A DNA stretch of 64,000 bases from Martinezella rhizogenes (GCA_013322215.1 JAAMEZ010000036.1:124001-188000), one strand, 5' to 3'. Shown: positions 25,740 through 35,167, counted from the stretch's first letter. The notes: generated by a model not told the origin, from the sequence alone. Program-made: numbers and translations.

Positions 25740-25766
25740 GCTATCCCGGCAAAAGACCGGGTTAGC
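25740..25766 (-). promoter_or_regulatory. Leader hairpin upstream of PsiF-like gene
   Basis: GCTATCCCGG and CCGGGTTAGC pair with one mismatch around a 7-nt loop. It lies 14 nt upstream of the PsiF-like start codon, adjacent to the ribosome site, so it could influence translation or terminate upstream transcription. Confidence 0.4.
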
Positions 25767-26004
25767 GGAGTCTAACGGAATGTCCGCCGGAGTAAAGATA
25801 TGCGCCAATCATCCACGGAAAAGAAAAAGCTTCATATATTATCCCTCAAACGGCACGGACCTGGCCGATCGCGTCTTGAATCGATCGGCAAAAGAATAGA
25901 AACTACCGACATAGGGGCAAGCAATGTCATGCGGCCACCCTCACCTCACGCAATGGCAAAGCGCGACAAGCAGCAACACGAACTGAGTGCTCCACTATCC
26001 TCTC

Positions 26005-27225
26005 ATGAAGACCATCTCAGGCACGAATCTCGAACAGGCCAAATCTCACAACCGGCGCGTCGTGATCGAAGCTATCCGCACCAATGGGCCGATGTCGCGC
26101 GCAGCCATTGCCCGCATGACGGCGCTGACCACGCAGACAGTTTCGAACATCGTCGAGGAACTCGCGCGTTCACATCTCCTGATCGCAATGGAGGCGCAGA
26201 AAATCGCCCGCGGTCAGCCAATTACTCCCTACATGATCAATCCGGCCGGCGCCTACTCGATCGGCTTGGAACTTGGTCGTCAGCGGGCAGCCGGCGTGCT
26301 CACCGATCTGTCCGGAACGGTCTGCGCCCGCATCGAATGCCATGTCGACAGGCCGGGACCGACCGAGGCGATGCCGATCCTTGCTCAGATCGTCAAGGAT
26401 CTGCAGGAAGCCTTCTCCTTTGATCGCGATCGGCTGCTCGGCGTCGGTATCGCCCTGCCCGGACGCTATGCCGATGGCGGCGTGACGTCGCTGAGCCCGC
26501 TCAACCTGCCGGGCTGGCAGGATTTCCCTGTCGCGAGCAAACTCGAACGCCTAATCGGCTTGCCCGTGCTCGTCGAAAACGATGCCACGGCAGCAGCGAT
26601 CGGCGAGCGGCTCTATGGCGTTGCCCGTGGCCTTGGCAGCTTCGTCTATCTCTTTCTTGCGGGTGACGGCGGCATCGGGGCCGGTATGTTCCTCGACGGC
26701 CATCTCTACAAGGGCAGCCGCGCCAATGCCGGCGAAATCGGCCACATCATCGTCGAGCCGCATGGCAGGCTCTGCACCTGCGGCAAGCGTGGTTGCCTCG
26801 ATCGCTATGTCTCGCCATCCGTCGCCTATGAATGTCTCGGCATCGAGGACGCGCAGGAGCTGAACCCGGATGAGCTGGATGCGATGATCGCAGCCAACAG
26901 CCACGGCCTGCAGGTCTGGCTGGAACAGGCGGTGCAGCCGCTGCGCCAGACGATCGATTTCCTCGAACTGGCCTTCGATCCGCAAACGATCGTGCTTGGC
27001 GGCAGTGCGCCGACATCCCTCATGATCGGACTGGCCGAACGCATGGAGCCGCTGCACATTCCGGTGAACCCGACGGAAAAGCGAACCATTCCTCGCCTGA
27101 TGATCGGCGCGACCGGCAAGGATACCGCCATTCTGGGCGCGGCTGCCTTGCCGATCTTCTCAGAGACCAACCCTCAATTCGATGTCCTGCAGAAACCGCT
27201 GACTCATCGCGCCGTCATGGGTTAG
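26005..27225 (+). CDS. ROK-family transcriptional regulator
   Basis: A 406-aa NagC/XylR-type regulator. The N-terminal wHTH is NRRVVIEAIRTNGPMSRAAIARMTALTTQTVSNIVEELARSHLL. The ROK sugar-binding domain shows LVENDATAAAIGERLYG (substrate Asn-Asp), NAGEIGHIIVEPHG (Glu-x2-His) and the zinc motif CTCGKRGCLDRY. ATG 26005 starts 7 residues before the conserved region; a GTG at 25987 is the alternative. It converges on the chitooligosaccharide operon, so sensing of GlcNAc or a chitobiose-derived sugar is the natural hypothesis, but ligand type cannot be proved from sequence. Confidence 0.9.
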   Translation: MKTISGTNLEQAKSHNRRVVIEAIRTNGPMSRAAIARMTALTTQTVSNIVEELARSHLLIAMEAQKIARGQPITPYMINPAGAYSIGLELGRQRAAGVLTDLSGTVCARIECHVDRPGPTEAMPILAQIVKDLQEAFSFDRDRLLGVGIALPGRYADGGVTSLSPLNLPGWQDFPVASKLERLIGLPVLVENDATAAAIGERLYGVARGLGSFVYLFLAGDGGIGAGMFLDGHLYKGSRANAGEIGHIIVEPHGRLCTCGKRGCLDRYVSPSVAYECLGIEDAQELNPDELDAMIAANSHGLQVWLEQAVQPLRQTIDFLELAFDPQTIVLGGSAPTSLMIGLAERMEPLHIPVNPTEKRTIPRLMIGATGKDTAILGAAALPIFSETNPQFDVLQKPLTHRAVMG

Positions 27226-27256
27226 GCAAACGGCCGACCTGCATCCCGTCAACTTC

Positions 27257-27288
27257 GCTCAGGCGCGCCCCCATGGGCGCGCCTGAGC
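27257..27288. terminator. Bidirectional terminator, 14-bp perfect stem
   Basis: GCTCAGGCGCGCCC and GGGCGCGCCTGAGC pair perfectly around the 4-nt loop CCAT. It is placed between the convergent ROK (stop 27225) and GH20 (stop 27305) genes. It is the strongest hairpin I found in the window. Confidence 0.8.
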
Positions 27289-27304
27289 GCCATGTATCAA
27301 GCTG

Positions 27305-29326
27305 TCAAAATTGATACAGGCCGTAAAGCAGCGGCATCGTGCCTGCCAGCGCCTTGAACCGCTCCCAGGATTTGGCCGAGGGCTTCGTCCAGCCCGTCTC
27401 GGCAAGTGCCGAGAGGCGCGGGAAAACGAGCCGGTCGAAAACGGCGCGGTCCGTCATCGGCTCCGACCAGATGCAGGCCTGGATGCCGCGAAGTTTTTCC
27501 TTCTGCACATCCGTCCAGCCGCCTACGGGGTCGAAGGTGTAGATCTTCTCCGCGTCGGAATAGCCGGCCCAGCTGCCGCCCGGCTCGTCCCAATCGGGGC
27601 GCATCGCCATGTCGAGATAGTAGACCTGACCCGGGCAAACGACGATCTCGTAGCCACGCCCAGCGAGCTCGGCAGCCACTTCGACATTGCGCCAGCTGCA
27701 AAGATAGCTCTTGTCCTTGTCGATCCTGTCGCCATGCGCCGCCTCTTCCCAACCGCCGGTCACGCAACCCTTCGAGGCGAGAAACGCCTGGATGCGTTCC
27801 AGGAATTCGGCCTGAAGGACCGCCGCGCCGGAACCATGAATATCATCGGCCCCATGCGTATTGGTGATGACGTTCAGGCGCCTGGCATGGGCATCCACAA
27901 TCTCGTCACCGGCGAGTTCGCGCAGCTGCGCCAAGGCCTCCGGCGATCCGGACCAGGCGCCGAGCGGCACTTCATCGGCACCGATATGAATGGTCTTGAA
28001 CGGAAAGAGCTCAATCAGTTCGGAGAGGATCGTCTCGATGACCTCATAGGTCTTCTCGCGCGCGGGATTGATGCAATTGTCCGGGAAACCCTGAACCGAA
28101 TAATAGCTGCCGACCTCGTTCGGGTCGCGAAGCTCGGGGATCGCCTGCTGCATGGCATAGCAATGGCCGGGCATATCGATCTCGGGCAGGATCTCGATGC
28201 CGAAGCCCTTGGCATAAGCGACGATCTCGCGCACAGCCACCTTGGTGTAATAGCCACCGGTGCGGGCGGGGCTGGAGCCAAGAAGCGGCGGCAAAGGCAG
28301 GCCATGGCCTCGCCATGCGCCGATCTCCGTCAATGCCGGATAGGCATCGATCTCCACGCGCCAGGATTCGTCGTCCGACAGGTGCCAATGAAAGCGGTTG
28401 AGCTTGTTCCAGGCGAGGACCGCCATCAGCTTCTTGATTTCCGCCGTCGCATAGAACTGTCGGGAGACGTCGAGATGCAGGCCGCGCCAGCTCATCGATG
28501 GTTCGTCGACGATCTCGCCTGTGGCCGGGAAATGGAAAGCCTGCGGATGCAGGCGCGCGCCGCGCCAGATCTGGCCAATAGTCACTAGGCCATAGACGAA
28601 GCCGGTCTGGGCGCTTGCCTCGACTGTGATCGCCTGCGGCGAGAACGTCACCTTATAGGCCTCCGGGCCAAGGCTCTCGACAACCCGCAGTTCTACAGGC
28701 ACGGCCCCTTCGGCCTCTGGACGCACAAGGCCTTCGACGGCGAAAAGATGCTCGACGAGCGCCGTGAAGCTTGCGGCGGCGGCCTGCGCTGCCGGCGTAT
28801 CCGCCTTAAGCACAAAGCCTGCCGGCAGCGGACGGCGGGAGGAAACGGCAACATGGTTCGGCCAGGGAATGATTGCCAGCGGAACCGGGGGACTGGCCGG
28901 AACGGGATAGATTTCGGCACCGCGCTTCAATGGCGCATTGCTCGACGAGGTGCGCGTCGGTTCGGCGGCGAGCGATACGGCGGTGCCATCGGGCAGCGCG
29001 AGATAGGCGCTGGTGGCGCCATCCGTCCAGTGGCGGAATGGCCAGCTGAGAGCATGGACCGTGATGGTCCAGGTCTCGCCGCCAGCCAGCACGAAGCCTT
29101 CCGGCGGCTGGAATTCGGTAAAGTTGGAAAGCCGCTTGGTCACCGTCGCCCTTTCGACGACGCCGGCCGGGTCGACGCGGCCGGGACCGCTGACGCAGAG
29201 CGCGAAGCGCGAAAGCGGCTCCGAGGAAAGGTTCTTCAGCCGCAGGACATAGGAAAATTCCTTGCCGTCGGCTGGCGGATTCCAGGTTGTTTCAAGCCGC
29301 AGAGCCAGGGATCGCGGTGTGGACAT
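27305..29326 (-). CDS. GH20 beta-N-acetylhexosaminidase
   Basis: A ~673-aa family 20 glycoside hydrolase that removes terminal GlcNAc from chitooligosaccharides. The N-terminal ~230 residues form a beta-rich domain followed by a GH20b-like segment. The TIM barrel starts at PSMSWRGLHLDVSRQFY, contains NKLNRFHWHLSDDESWRVEIDAYPAL and EILPEIDMPGHC, and has the catalytic Asp-Glu pair in TIHIGADEVPLGAWSG. No signal peptide is seen, so it should act in the cytoplasm on imported oligomers. Start 29326 (or 29332) follows AGGAAGAGAG; upstream frame is shadow of the GNAT gene. It is last in the operon. Confidence 0.92.
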   Translation of the reverse strand: MSTPRSLALRLETTWNPPADGKEFSYVLRLKNLSSEPLSRFALCVSGPGRVDPAGVVERATVTKRLSNFTEFQPPEGFVLAGGETWTITVHALSWPFRHWTDGATSAYLALPDGTAVSLAAEPTRTSSSNAPLKRGAEIYPVPASPPVPLAIIPWPNHVAVSSRRPLPAGFVLKADTPAAQAAAASFTALVEHLFAVEGLVRPEAEGAVPVELRVVESLGPEAYKVTFSPQAITVEASAQTGFVYGLVTIGQIWRGARLHPQAFHFPATGEIVDEPSMSWRGLHLDVSRQFYATAEIKKLMAVLAWNKLNRFHWHLSDDESWRVEIDAYPALTEIGAWRGHGLPLPPLLGSSPARTGGYYTKVAVREIVAYAKGFGIEILPEIDMPGHCYAMQQAIPELRDPNEVGSYYSVQGFPDNCINPAREKTYEVIETILSELIELFPFKTIHIGADEVPLGAWSGSPEALAQLRELAGDEIVDAHARRLNVITNTHGADDIHGSGAAVLQAEFLERIQAFLASKGCVTGGWEEAAHGDRIDKDKSYLCSWRNVEVAAELAGRGYEIVVCPGQVYYLDMAMRPDWDEPGGSWAGYSDAEKIYTFDPVGGWTDVQKEKLRGIQACIWSEPMTDRAVFDRLVFPRLSALAETGWTKPSAKSWERFKALAGTMPLLYGLYQF

Positions 29327-29354
29327 CAGCATTCTCTCTTCCTGAATGGGTCGT

Positions 29355-29825
29355 TCAAAGCTTGAGTATGCCGGCATAGATGCCGGGCTCGGAATTGGGG
29401 ATCTGCATTGCGCCGACCGTCTTCTCGTAGAATTCCGACGGGCCGACATCACCGATGACGGTATAGGCGTAGCCCATGGCCTTCTGATCGTTGAGGCAGG
29501 CAAAGAGCAACGCACGGCCGATGCCGAGGCCGCGAACGCTTTCGTCGACACCGGTCGGTCCGAAGAAGCCGCGCGCCGTCGCCTCGTGGCAGGCAAAGCC
29601 GACAAGCTCCTGATTGCGCGTGGCGATGAAGCATGTCGGCGGCTGGCGGCTCATCGCCACCGTCGTCTCGCTTGCCCAGCCCTGGCTGAAATGTTCAGCC
29701 ACCCAGCCCGTGATAAGCCGCAGTTCCGGCGGCAGCGCACGCCGGATGGTGACATCAGCCTTCGCCATGCGCTCGGGCGACTGCGTGTCGACCGGAAGCG
29801 TCGATAGATTGACCAGATAATCCAA
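29355..29825 (-). CDS. GNAT N-acetyltransferase in chitin operon
   Basis: A 156-aa acetyltransferase. VRGLGIGRALLFACL is the acetyl-CoA pyrophosphate loop (R-x2-G-x-G), followed by GYAYTVIGDVGPSEFYEKTVGAMQIP with the conserved C-terminal Tyr region. I prefer a TTG start at 29825: it sits 8 nt after an AAGGA ribosome site and 13 nt past the preceding ATPase stop, whereas the first ATG at 29861 lies inside that gene. Position between importer and hexosaminidase suggests action on a glucosamine or aminosugar derivative, but this is inference. Confidence 0.8.
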   Translation of the reverse strand: MDYLVNLSTLPVDTQSPERMAKADVTIRRALPPELRLITGWVAEHFSQGWASETTVAMSRQPPTCFIATRNQELVGFACHEATARGFFGPTGVDESVRGLGIGRALLFACLNDQKAMGYAYTVIGDVGPSEFYEKTVGAMQIPNSEPGIYAGILKL

Positions 29826-29838
29826 GCGAAAAATCCTT

Positions 29839-30765
29839 CTAATTCGATGCGACGAGGGCACGCATGAAATGATTGGGGCCGATCTGCTCGACCTCGGTCG
29901 AGATCGGTCGGCTGAGCGCGCGGATCTTCTCCGCCTGCTCCAGGAAGCGAGCGCTGCCGCCGGTCACGAACCTGCGGCCGCCATCCGGCACCGCCGAAAG
30001 CAGAAGCTGCGTGTAGGGATGTTTCGGACTGGCGAGCACGGCATTGCTCTCGCCCCACTCGACCATCTGGCCGGCGAACATGACCACGATCTCCTCTGCG
30101 ACATGAGCTGCCGTTGCGATATCATGGGTGATGTAGAGCATGGCGAGATCGTTTTCCCGCTTCACCCGTGCCAGCAGGTCGAGAATATCCTTGCGGATCG
30201 AGACGTCGAGCATCGAGGTCGGCTCATCCGCCACCAGCACGCTCGGAGAAACCGCAAGCGCGCGGGCGATATTGACGCGCTGACGCTGACCGCCGGAGAG
30301 TTCGTGCGGAAACTTCTGGCGGGTCACCAAGGGATCGAGACCGACGCTTTCAAGCAGCTTCGCTATATCCTCATCCCGCTCGGCCTTTGGCTTGTCCCGA
30401 CCATGCAGCTGCAGCGGCCTTGCGATGTGATGGTTGATCGTGAAGGCCGGGTTGAGCGACGAGAACGGGTCCTGAAAGACCATCTGGACGTCCTTGCGGT
30501 ACATCCGCTCGTCCTTGCCCGAACCGCGCGCCGTGCGGTCCTGACCACGGAACAGCAGCCGGCCGGCAGTCGGCTTGTCGAGCCGGGCGATGATGCGGGC
30601 GCAGGTGGTCTTGCCGCAGCCGGATTCGCCGACCAACGCCAATGCCTTTCCCGCAAACAGCGAGAAGGAAACGCTCTTCAACGCATGCACGGAGCCAAAG
30701 TGGCGTTGGATATCATCAAGCCGGATGATGGGTTCTGCAGTCACAGCCTGTATCTGCGGTTTCAT
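29839..30765 (-). CDS. ABC transporter ATPase (OppF-type)
   Basis: A 308-aa ATP-binding subunit. It has Walker A GESGCGKT, the Q-loop in MVFQDPFSSLNPAFT, signature LSGGQRQRVNIARALAV and Walker B VLVADEPTSMLD, plus the C-terminal oligopeptide-transporter extension (LLSAVPDGGRRFVTGGSARFLEQAEKIRALS). ATG 30765 overlaps the stop of the OppD-type gene by 4 nt; the longer open frame to 30918 runs inside that gene. It pairs with the OppD-type ATPase to power the two permeases. Confidence 0.9.
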   Translation of the reverse strand: MKPQIQAVTAEPIIRLDDIQRHFGSVHALKSVSFSLFAGKALALVGESGCGKTTCARIIARLDKPTAGRLLFRGQDRTARGSGKDERMYRKDVQMVFQDPFSSLNPAFTINHHIARPLQLHGRDKPKAERDEDIAKLLESVGLDPLVTRQKFPHELSGGQRQRVNIARALAVSPSVLVADEPTSMLDVSIRKDILDLLARVKRENDLAMLYITHDIATAAHVAEEIVVMFAGQMVEWGESNAVLASPKHPYTQLLLSAVPDGGRRFVTGGSARFLEQAEKIRALSRPISTEVEQIGPNHFMRALVASN

Positions 30766-31577
30766 GCGAAAACTCCGGGAGAATGGGCGCTGGCCGGAAG
30801 CTGCGGGATGGCATTCCAGAGCTTGCGCGTGTACTCGTGAACGGGCGATTGGCTGACCTGAGCGACATCGCCGACCTCGACCAGCTCGCCCTTCAGCATG
30901 ACGCCGATACGATGGCAAAGCTGGGCCATCAGATGCAGGTCGTGGGTGATGAACAGCACCGAGAAGCCATAGGTCTGCTGCAGGTCGAGCACCTGCTCCA
31001 GGATCTCTCGCTGCACGACGACATCGAGCGCCGTCGTCGGTTCGTCCATGATGATGAGTTCAGGACGTAGCGCCAGGCAGATGGCGATAACGATGCGCTG
31101 TCGCATGCCGCCGGAAAACTGATGCGGATAATCGCCGACGCGATGCGAAGGAATACCGACCAGCTTGAACATCTCCTCGGCGCGGGCACGCGATTCCTGA
31201 CGCGAACATCCGGTGTGGCGATGCAGCACGTCGTGGAACTGCGCCTCGACCCGCATCAGCGGATTGAGCGAATTCATGGCGCTCTGGAACACCATGCCGA
31301 TGCGCTTCCAGCGAATTTTCTGGAGATCGCTTTCCGGCATCTTGAGCAGATCCTGCCCATCAAGCCTGATGCTACCGCCGCTGATCCAGGCCGGCGCCTT
31401 CGATAGCCTTGTGATCGCATAGGCGATCGTGCTCTTACCGCAGCCGGATTCGCCGGCAAGGCCGAAGATCTCGCCGCGACCGATATTGAAAGATACGTCC
31501 TTCACGGCACGGAAATCGCCCTTGTCGAGCAGGTAATCGATGTTGAGGTGTTCGATCTCAAGCAGATTGTCGCTCAT
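30762..31577 (-). CDS. ABC transporter ATPase (OppD-type)
   Basis: A 271-aa ATP-binding subunit. It has Walker A GESGCGKST, VFQSAMNSLNPLM at the Q-loop, signature FSGGMRQRIVIAICLAL, and Walker B LIIMDEPTTALD, the normal DppD/OppD layout with a somewhat short C-terminal region. The start overlaps the permease stop by 4 nt, so translation is coupled along the operon. Confidence 0.9.
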   Translation of the reverse strand: MSDNLLEIEHLNIDYLLDKGDFRAVKDVSFNIGRGEIFGLAGESGCGKSTIAYAITRLSKAPAWISGGSIRLDGQDLLKMPESDLQKIRWKRIGMVFQSAMNSLNPLMRVEAQFHDVLHRHTGCSRQESRARAEEMFKLVGIPSHRVGDYPHQFSGGMRQRIVIAICLALRPELIIMDEPTTALDVVVQREILEQVLDLQQTYGFSVLFITHDLHLMAQLCHRIGVMLKGELVEVGDVAQVSQSPVHEYTRKLWNAIPQLPASAHSPGVFA

Positions 31578-32476
31578 TGGCCTGACCTCATCATGCGATT
31601 GCGCGCGCGCGTCAGGCGGAACCAGCGGGTCAAGGCCGGGCCGGAACGCAATTGCGGATTGGCAATTTCATCGAAGGTGAAGTTGATCAGCGCGAGACCG
31701 AGCCCCGTCAGTGCAATGCCGATGGCCGGTATGCCGATATCCCACCAGGCGCCGACCATGATGGCCGATGCATTCTGGGCGTTGTAGAGCATGGTGCCCC
31801 ACGTGACCTTCAGCGGATCGCCGAAGCCGAGATATTCGAGCGTGGTCTGGGCGACGATCGCATAGATGATGCTGCCGACCAGGTTGATGCCGATGAGCGG
31901 CGTGAGGTTCGGCAGGATCTCGACGAAAATGATGCGCCAGGCCGGCTCGCCGATCATCTTGGCGGCGGTGACGAAATCGCGGTTGCGCAGTGCCATCGTC
32001 TGGGAACGCGTCATGCGCGCGCCCCATGGCCATGACGTCAAGGCGATGATGGTCATGATCGTCATCGGCCCGACCGTACCCGCAAAGGAAGCAAGCAGGA
32101 TCAGGAGCGGCATGTTCGGAATGACCAGTACGGCATTGGTGGCGAGGTCGAGTGCCGCGTCGGTCTTACCGCCGGTATAGCCGGCGATGAGGCCGATGGC
32201 CGTGCCGAGCACGGTGATCGCAATGCCTGTGGCGAAGCCAACGGACAGCGAGCTTCTCGCGCCCCAGACGAATTGCTTGTAGACGTCGCGGCCCATCTTC
32301 GTCGTGCCAAAGACATGTTCGACGGATGGCGGCTGGTGCGAGCGTCCGACGCGGGCGCCGGGCTCGCCAGGCGCGATGATCGGGGCGAAGATCGCCATCA
32401 GGCATAGTGCTGCAACGATGACGAAGCCGACGAGCGCCTTCTTCTGGCTGAAGATGGTTCGGAAGGAGAAGCTCAT
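31574..32476 (-). CDS. ABC transporter permease (OppC/DppC-type)
   Basis: A 300-aa inner-membrane permease with one N-terminal helix (ALVGFVIVAALCLMAIFAPII), a periplasmic loop containing HVFGTTKMGRDVYKQFVWGARSSLSVG, and about five further helices. LTSWPWGARMTRSQTMALRNRDFVTAAKMIGEPAWRIIFVEILPNL carries the EAA-type loop that contacts the ATPases. Overlaps of 4 nt on both sides place it firmly in the operon. Confidence 0.9.
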   Translation of the reverse strand: MSFSFRTIFSQKKALVGFVIVAALCLMAIFAPIIAPGEPGARVGRSHQPPSVEHVFGTTKMGRDVYKQFVWGARSSLSVGFATGIAITVLGTAIGLIAGYTGGKTDAALDLATNAVLVIPNMPLLILLASFAGTVGPMTIMTIIALTSWPWGARMTRSQTMALRNRDFVTAAKMIGEPAWRIIFVEILPNLTPLIGINLVGSIIYAIVAQTTLEYLGFGDPLKVTWGTMLYNAQNASAIMVGAWWDIGIPAIGIALTGLGLALINFTFDEIANPQLRSGPALTRWFRLTRARNRMMRSGQ

Positions 32477-33456
32477 CGGCTGCCCTCCCTCAATCGTGGA
32501 TCGACAAGGCCATAGAGGATGTCGACGAGGAAATTGGCGCCGAGGGTCGCAAGCGTCATCAGCAGCAATTGCCCCTGGATGACGGGATAGTCGCGCGCCA
32601 CGCTGGCGGTAAACAGCGTCAGGCCAAGGCCGGGATAGTTGAAGACGATCTCGGTGACGATCGAGCCGCCGAAGACGGCGCCGAGTATCAGCGCAAGATT
32701 GGTGAGCACGGGCAGCAGCGCGTTGCGCGCACCATAGCCGAACATGACGGCGAGATTGCTGAGGCCCTTAGCCCGGCCCATCGTCACGTAATCCTCGCCG
32801 AGCACGACGATCATGGACGAGCGCATCGTCGTCTGGAACTCGCCGATAAGGAATGGCGACAGCGTCAGCACCGGCAGGATAGCATGCACGAAGACGCTGC
32901 CAAAGAAGGTGAAATTGAAACCTGGATCGAGGTTGGGATCATAGGCATATCCCACGGGGAACCAGCGCAGCGATACCGCGAAGACGAACAGGGTCGTAAG
33001 CGCCACGATGACGGGCGGTATCGAAAACAGGATGACGGCGAAGGGCGATACGACCGTATCGAACCGCCCGCCGCGCCTCCAGGCCGCGATCGCGCCGAGG
33101 ATGACACCGACGCATAGTGAAAAGATGATCGCGGTTACCACAAGGAAGATGGTCCACAGCGTGGCCCGGCTCAGCACCTGGACCACCGTCTGCGGATAAT
33201 ATTTGACCGAAACGCCAAGATCGAAGGTGGCAAGGCCTTTAAGGTAGTCGAGGAACTGCATGATGATCGGTTGATCGATCTCGCCAAAGCGGGCCTTGAT
33301 CGCCTCGACGGCCGCGGGTGTGGCCCGCGGCCCGAGCTGGGCAACCATGGCATCGACGGGGCTCCCCGGCATAAGCCGGGGAAGAATGAAATTCACGACG
33401 ATCGCGAAGGCCAACGCCACCGCGTAGACGCCAAGGCGCCGGCTCGAAACACGCAT
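32473..33456 (-). CDS. ABC transporter permease (OppB/DppB-type)
   Basis: A 327-aa permease with the OppB signature near its N-terminus (RLMPGSPVDAMVAQLG; IKARFGEIDQPIIMQFLDYLKGLATFDLGVS) and about six membrane helices. The EAA loop reads VVLGEDYVTMGRAKGLSNLAVMFGYGARNALLPVLTNLA. It lies 22 nt after the binding-protein stop and overlaps the next permease by 4 nt. Confidence 0.9.
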   Translation of the reverse strand: MRVSSRRLGVYAVALAFAIVVNFILPRLMPGSPVDAMVAQLGPRATPAAVEAIKARFGEIDQPIIMQFLDYLKGLATFDLGVSVKYYPQTVVQVLSRATLWTIFLVVTAIIFSLCVGVILGAIAAWRRGGRFDTVVSPFAVILFSIPPVIVALTTLFVFAVSLRWFPVGYAYDPNLDPGFNFTFFGSVFVHAILPVLTLSPFLIGEFQTTMRSSMIVVLGEDYVTMGRAKGLSNLAVMFGYGARNALLPVLTNLALILGAVFGGSIVTEIVFNYPGLGLTLFTASVARDYPVIQGQLLLMTLATLGANFLVDILYGLVDPRLREGSR

Positions 33457-33478
33457 GTCTGCTTCCTTCGCTGTGGTC

Positions 33479-35167
33479 TTATTGGACCGGCTTCAGACGC
33501 AGCAGATGCATGAGGCGCATGCGGTTGTTGTCGTGGTTTTCCGGGTTCATGACCGGATCCTTGTCCGTGACCCAACCCGTGAACCGCTTGCTCGAATACT
33601 GGTACCAGGTCGGGCCGTTGAAGACGGGCACGACCGGGAAATCATCGGCGATCAAAACCTGAATGTCGTTGAAGATCTTCTTGTGGTCATCATCCAAAGA
33701 AGACTTCAGATATTGATCGAAGAGCGCATCGAGTTTCGGGTTGGAGTAGCGCGGCGCCGAAACCGTGAGCTTGCCGGCATAGGCCGTCGACAGGCTCTGA
33801 TAATAGCCCTGGAACGGGGTTGCGCTATCGGCGCGCGAATTCATGACGACATCGAAGCTGCCGTCGAGAAGCTGCTTGCGCCACTGCTCGTATTCCGGCG
33901 TGGCGACGGAGGCGTTGATGCCAGCGGCGCGCAGGCCTTCGACAGCGATCTGCACGGCATCGATCCAGTCGGTCCAGCCGTTCGGCACGATGACCGCAAA
34001 GGTGATCGGCTTGCCGCTCGGCGTGGTGCGGAAGCCATCGGCGCCCTTCTTGTAGCCGGCATCATCGAGGATCTTGTTCGCCTTGTCGGTGTCGAAGCCC
34101 ATGAAGGCATCCTTGTCACCTTCGGCAGCCTTGTTGCGCCAGCTTTCAAAGCGTGGCGGCAGGCCGCTGGCGTGCAGGTTGACGACCGGATAGCCGAAGC
34201 CGGCAATATCGACCATCGACTTACGGTCCATCGCCAGGCTGAAGGCGTGGCGGAAATTGAGATCCTTGAAGGCTTCGAGATTGCCTGTATTCGTCGACTT
34301 GAAGTTCATCTCGAAAGCAACGGTTTCCGCCGGTGGCTGCCAGTAGCCATTATGCTGTGGGTCGAGCGCGACGAAGGTCTTGTCGATCTGCGGCAGGAAC
34401 GAGCCGATCCAGTCGACCGTGCCTTCGGGCAGCAGCGCCAGCATCTGGTCGTTGCCGGAGATCTGCGGCAGACGCAGGCAATCGACATGCAGCGATGCGG
34501 CATCCCAGTAGTTCGGATTGCGGCACTGCTCGTAGACCTGCGGCGTAAAGCGGCGAACTTCAGTCATCGGACCGGAGCCGATCGGCTTCTCGTTCTTGAA
34601 GGCGACCGGATCGGCAACGTCCTTCCAGATATGCTCGGGCACGACGGCGAGATCGGCGAGCGATTCCGGGAATTCGGAATTCACGGCCTTGAGGTTGATC
34701 TTCACCTCTGTCGGCGACGGCGCCTCGACGGAAGCGACGGTCTGGCCGACACCGACAGTATCGACAGCCGGGTTCTTCAGCATCAGATCGATCGTGTATT
34801 TCACGTCGGCCGAGGTCAGCGGCTGGCCGTCCGACCATTTCACGCCGGGACGCAGCTCATAGGTGATCGACTTGAGATCGTCGGAGAACTTGTAGCTCGT
34901 CGCCAGACGCCAGACCGGCTTGCCGCCGTCATTGGCGTTGAAGATGACCAGCGGCTCGTAGATGAAATCCATCGTGCTCTGGCGACGGCCGGCGAGATCG
35001 AAAGGATTGAAGTTGCTGACCCAGCTGGTCTGCTCCTCAATGTGCATCGTCAGCACGGATTCCGCGGATGCGGTGCCTGCACCGAACGCAAGCGAAGCGC
35101 CAAGCGCCACTGCTGCCAATGATGTCCGTTGAAATAGATTGCGCAATGACTTTTTCCTCATTTCCAT
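33479..35167 (-). CDS. Family-5 solute-binding protein, probable chitooligosaccharide binder
   Basis: A ~562-aa periplasmic binding protein (SBP_bac_5). Residues 1-~32 from ATG 35167 form a basic-then-hydrophobic Sec signal ending GAGTASAE. The stretch WVSNFNPFDLAG, then TMDFIYEPLVIFN, then RLATSYKFSDDLKSITYELRPGVKWSDGQPL is very like what I remember of the Vibrio chitin-oligosaccharide-binding protein CBP, which also belongs to family 5. With GH20 and ROK neighbours this favours chitooligosaccharides over peptides. It is first in the operon; ribosome site AGAGGGGCTGA. The ligand assignment is from resemblance and context, not proof. Confidence 0.85.
   Translation of the reverse strand: MEMRKKSLRNLFQRTSLAAVALGASLAFGAGTASAESVLTMHIEEQTSWVSNFNPFDLAGRRQSTMDFIYEPLVIFNANDGGKPVWRLATSYKFSDDLKSITYELRPGVKWSDGQPLTSADVKYTIDLMLKNPAVDTVGVGQTVASVEAPSPTEVKINLKAVNSEFPESLADLAVVPEHIWKDVADPVAFKNEKPIGSGPMTEVRRFTPQVYEQCRNPNYWDAASLHVDCLRLPQISGNDQMLALLPEGTVDWIGSFLPQIDKTFVALDPQHNGYWQPPAETVAFEMNFKSTNTGNLEAFKDLNFRHAFSLAMDRKSMVDIAGFGYPVVNLHASGLPPRFESWRNKAAEGDKDAFMGFDTDKANKILDDAGYKKGADGFRTTPSGKPITFAVIVPNGWTDWIDAVQIAVEGLRAAGINASVATPEYEQWRKQLLDGSFDVVMNSRADSATPFQGYYQSLSTAYAGKLTVSAPRYSNPKLDALFDQYLKSSLDDDHKKIFNDIQVLIADDFPVVPVFNGPTWYQYSSKRFTGWVTDKDPVMNPENHDNNRMRLMHLLRLKPVQ

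Noticed and set aside
33455..35122. 555-aa open frame on the plus strand opposite the family-5 binding protein
   Set aside because: Antisense shadow with no recognisable domain; the binding protein carries a signal peptide and family motifs.
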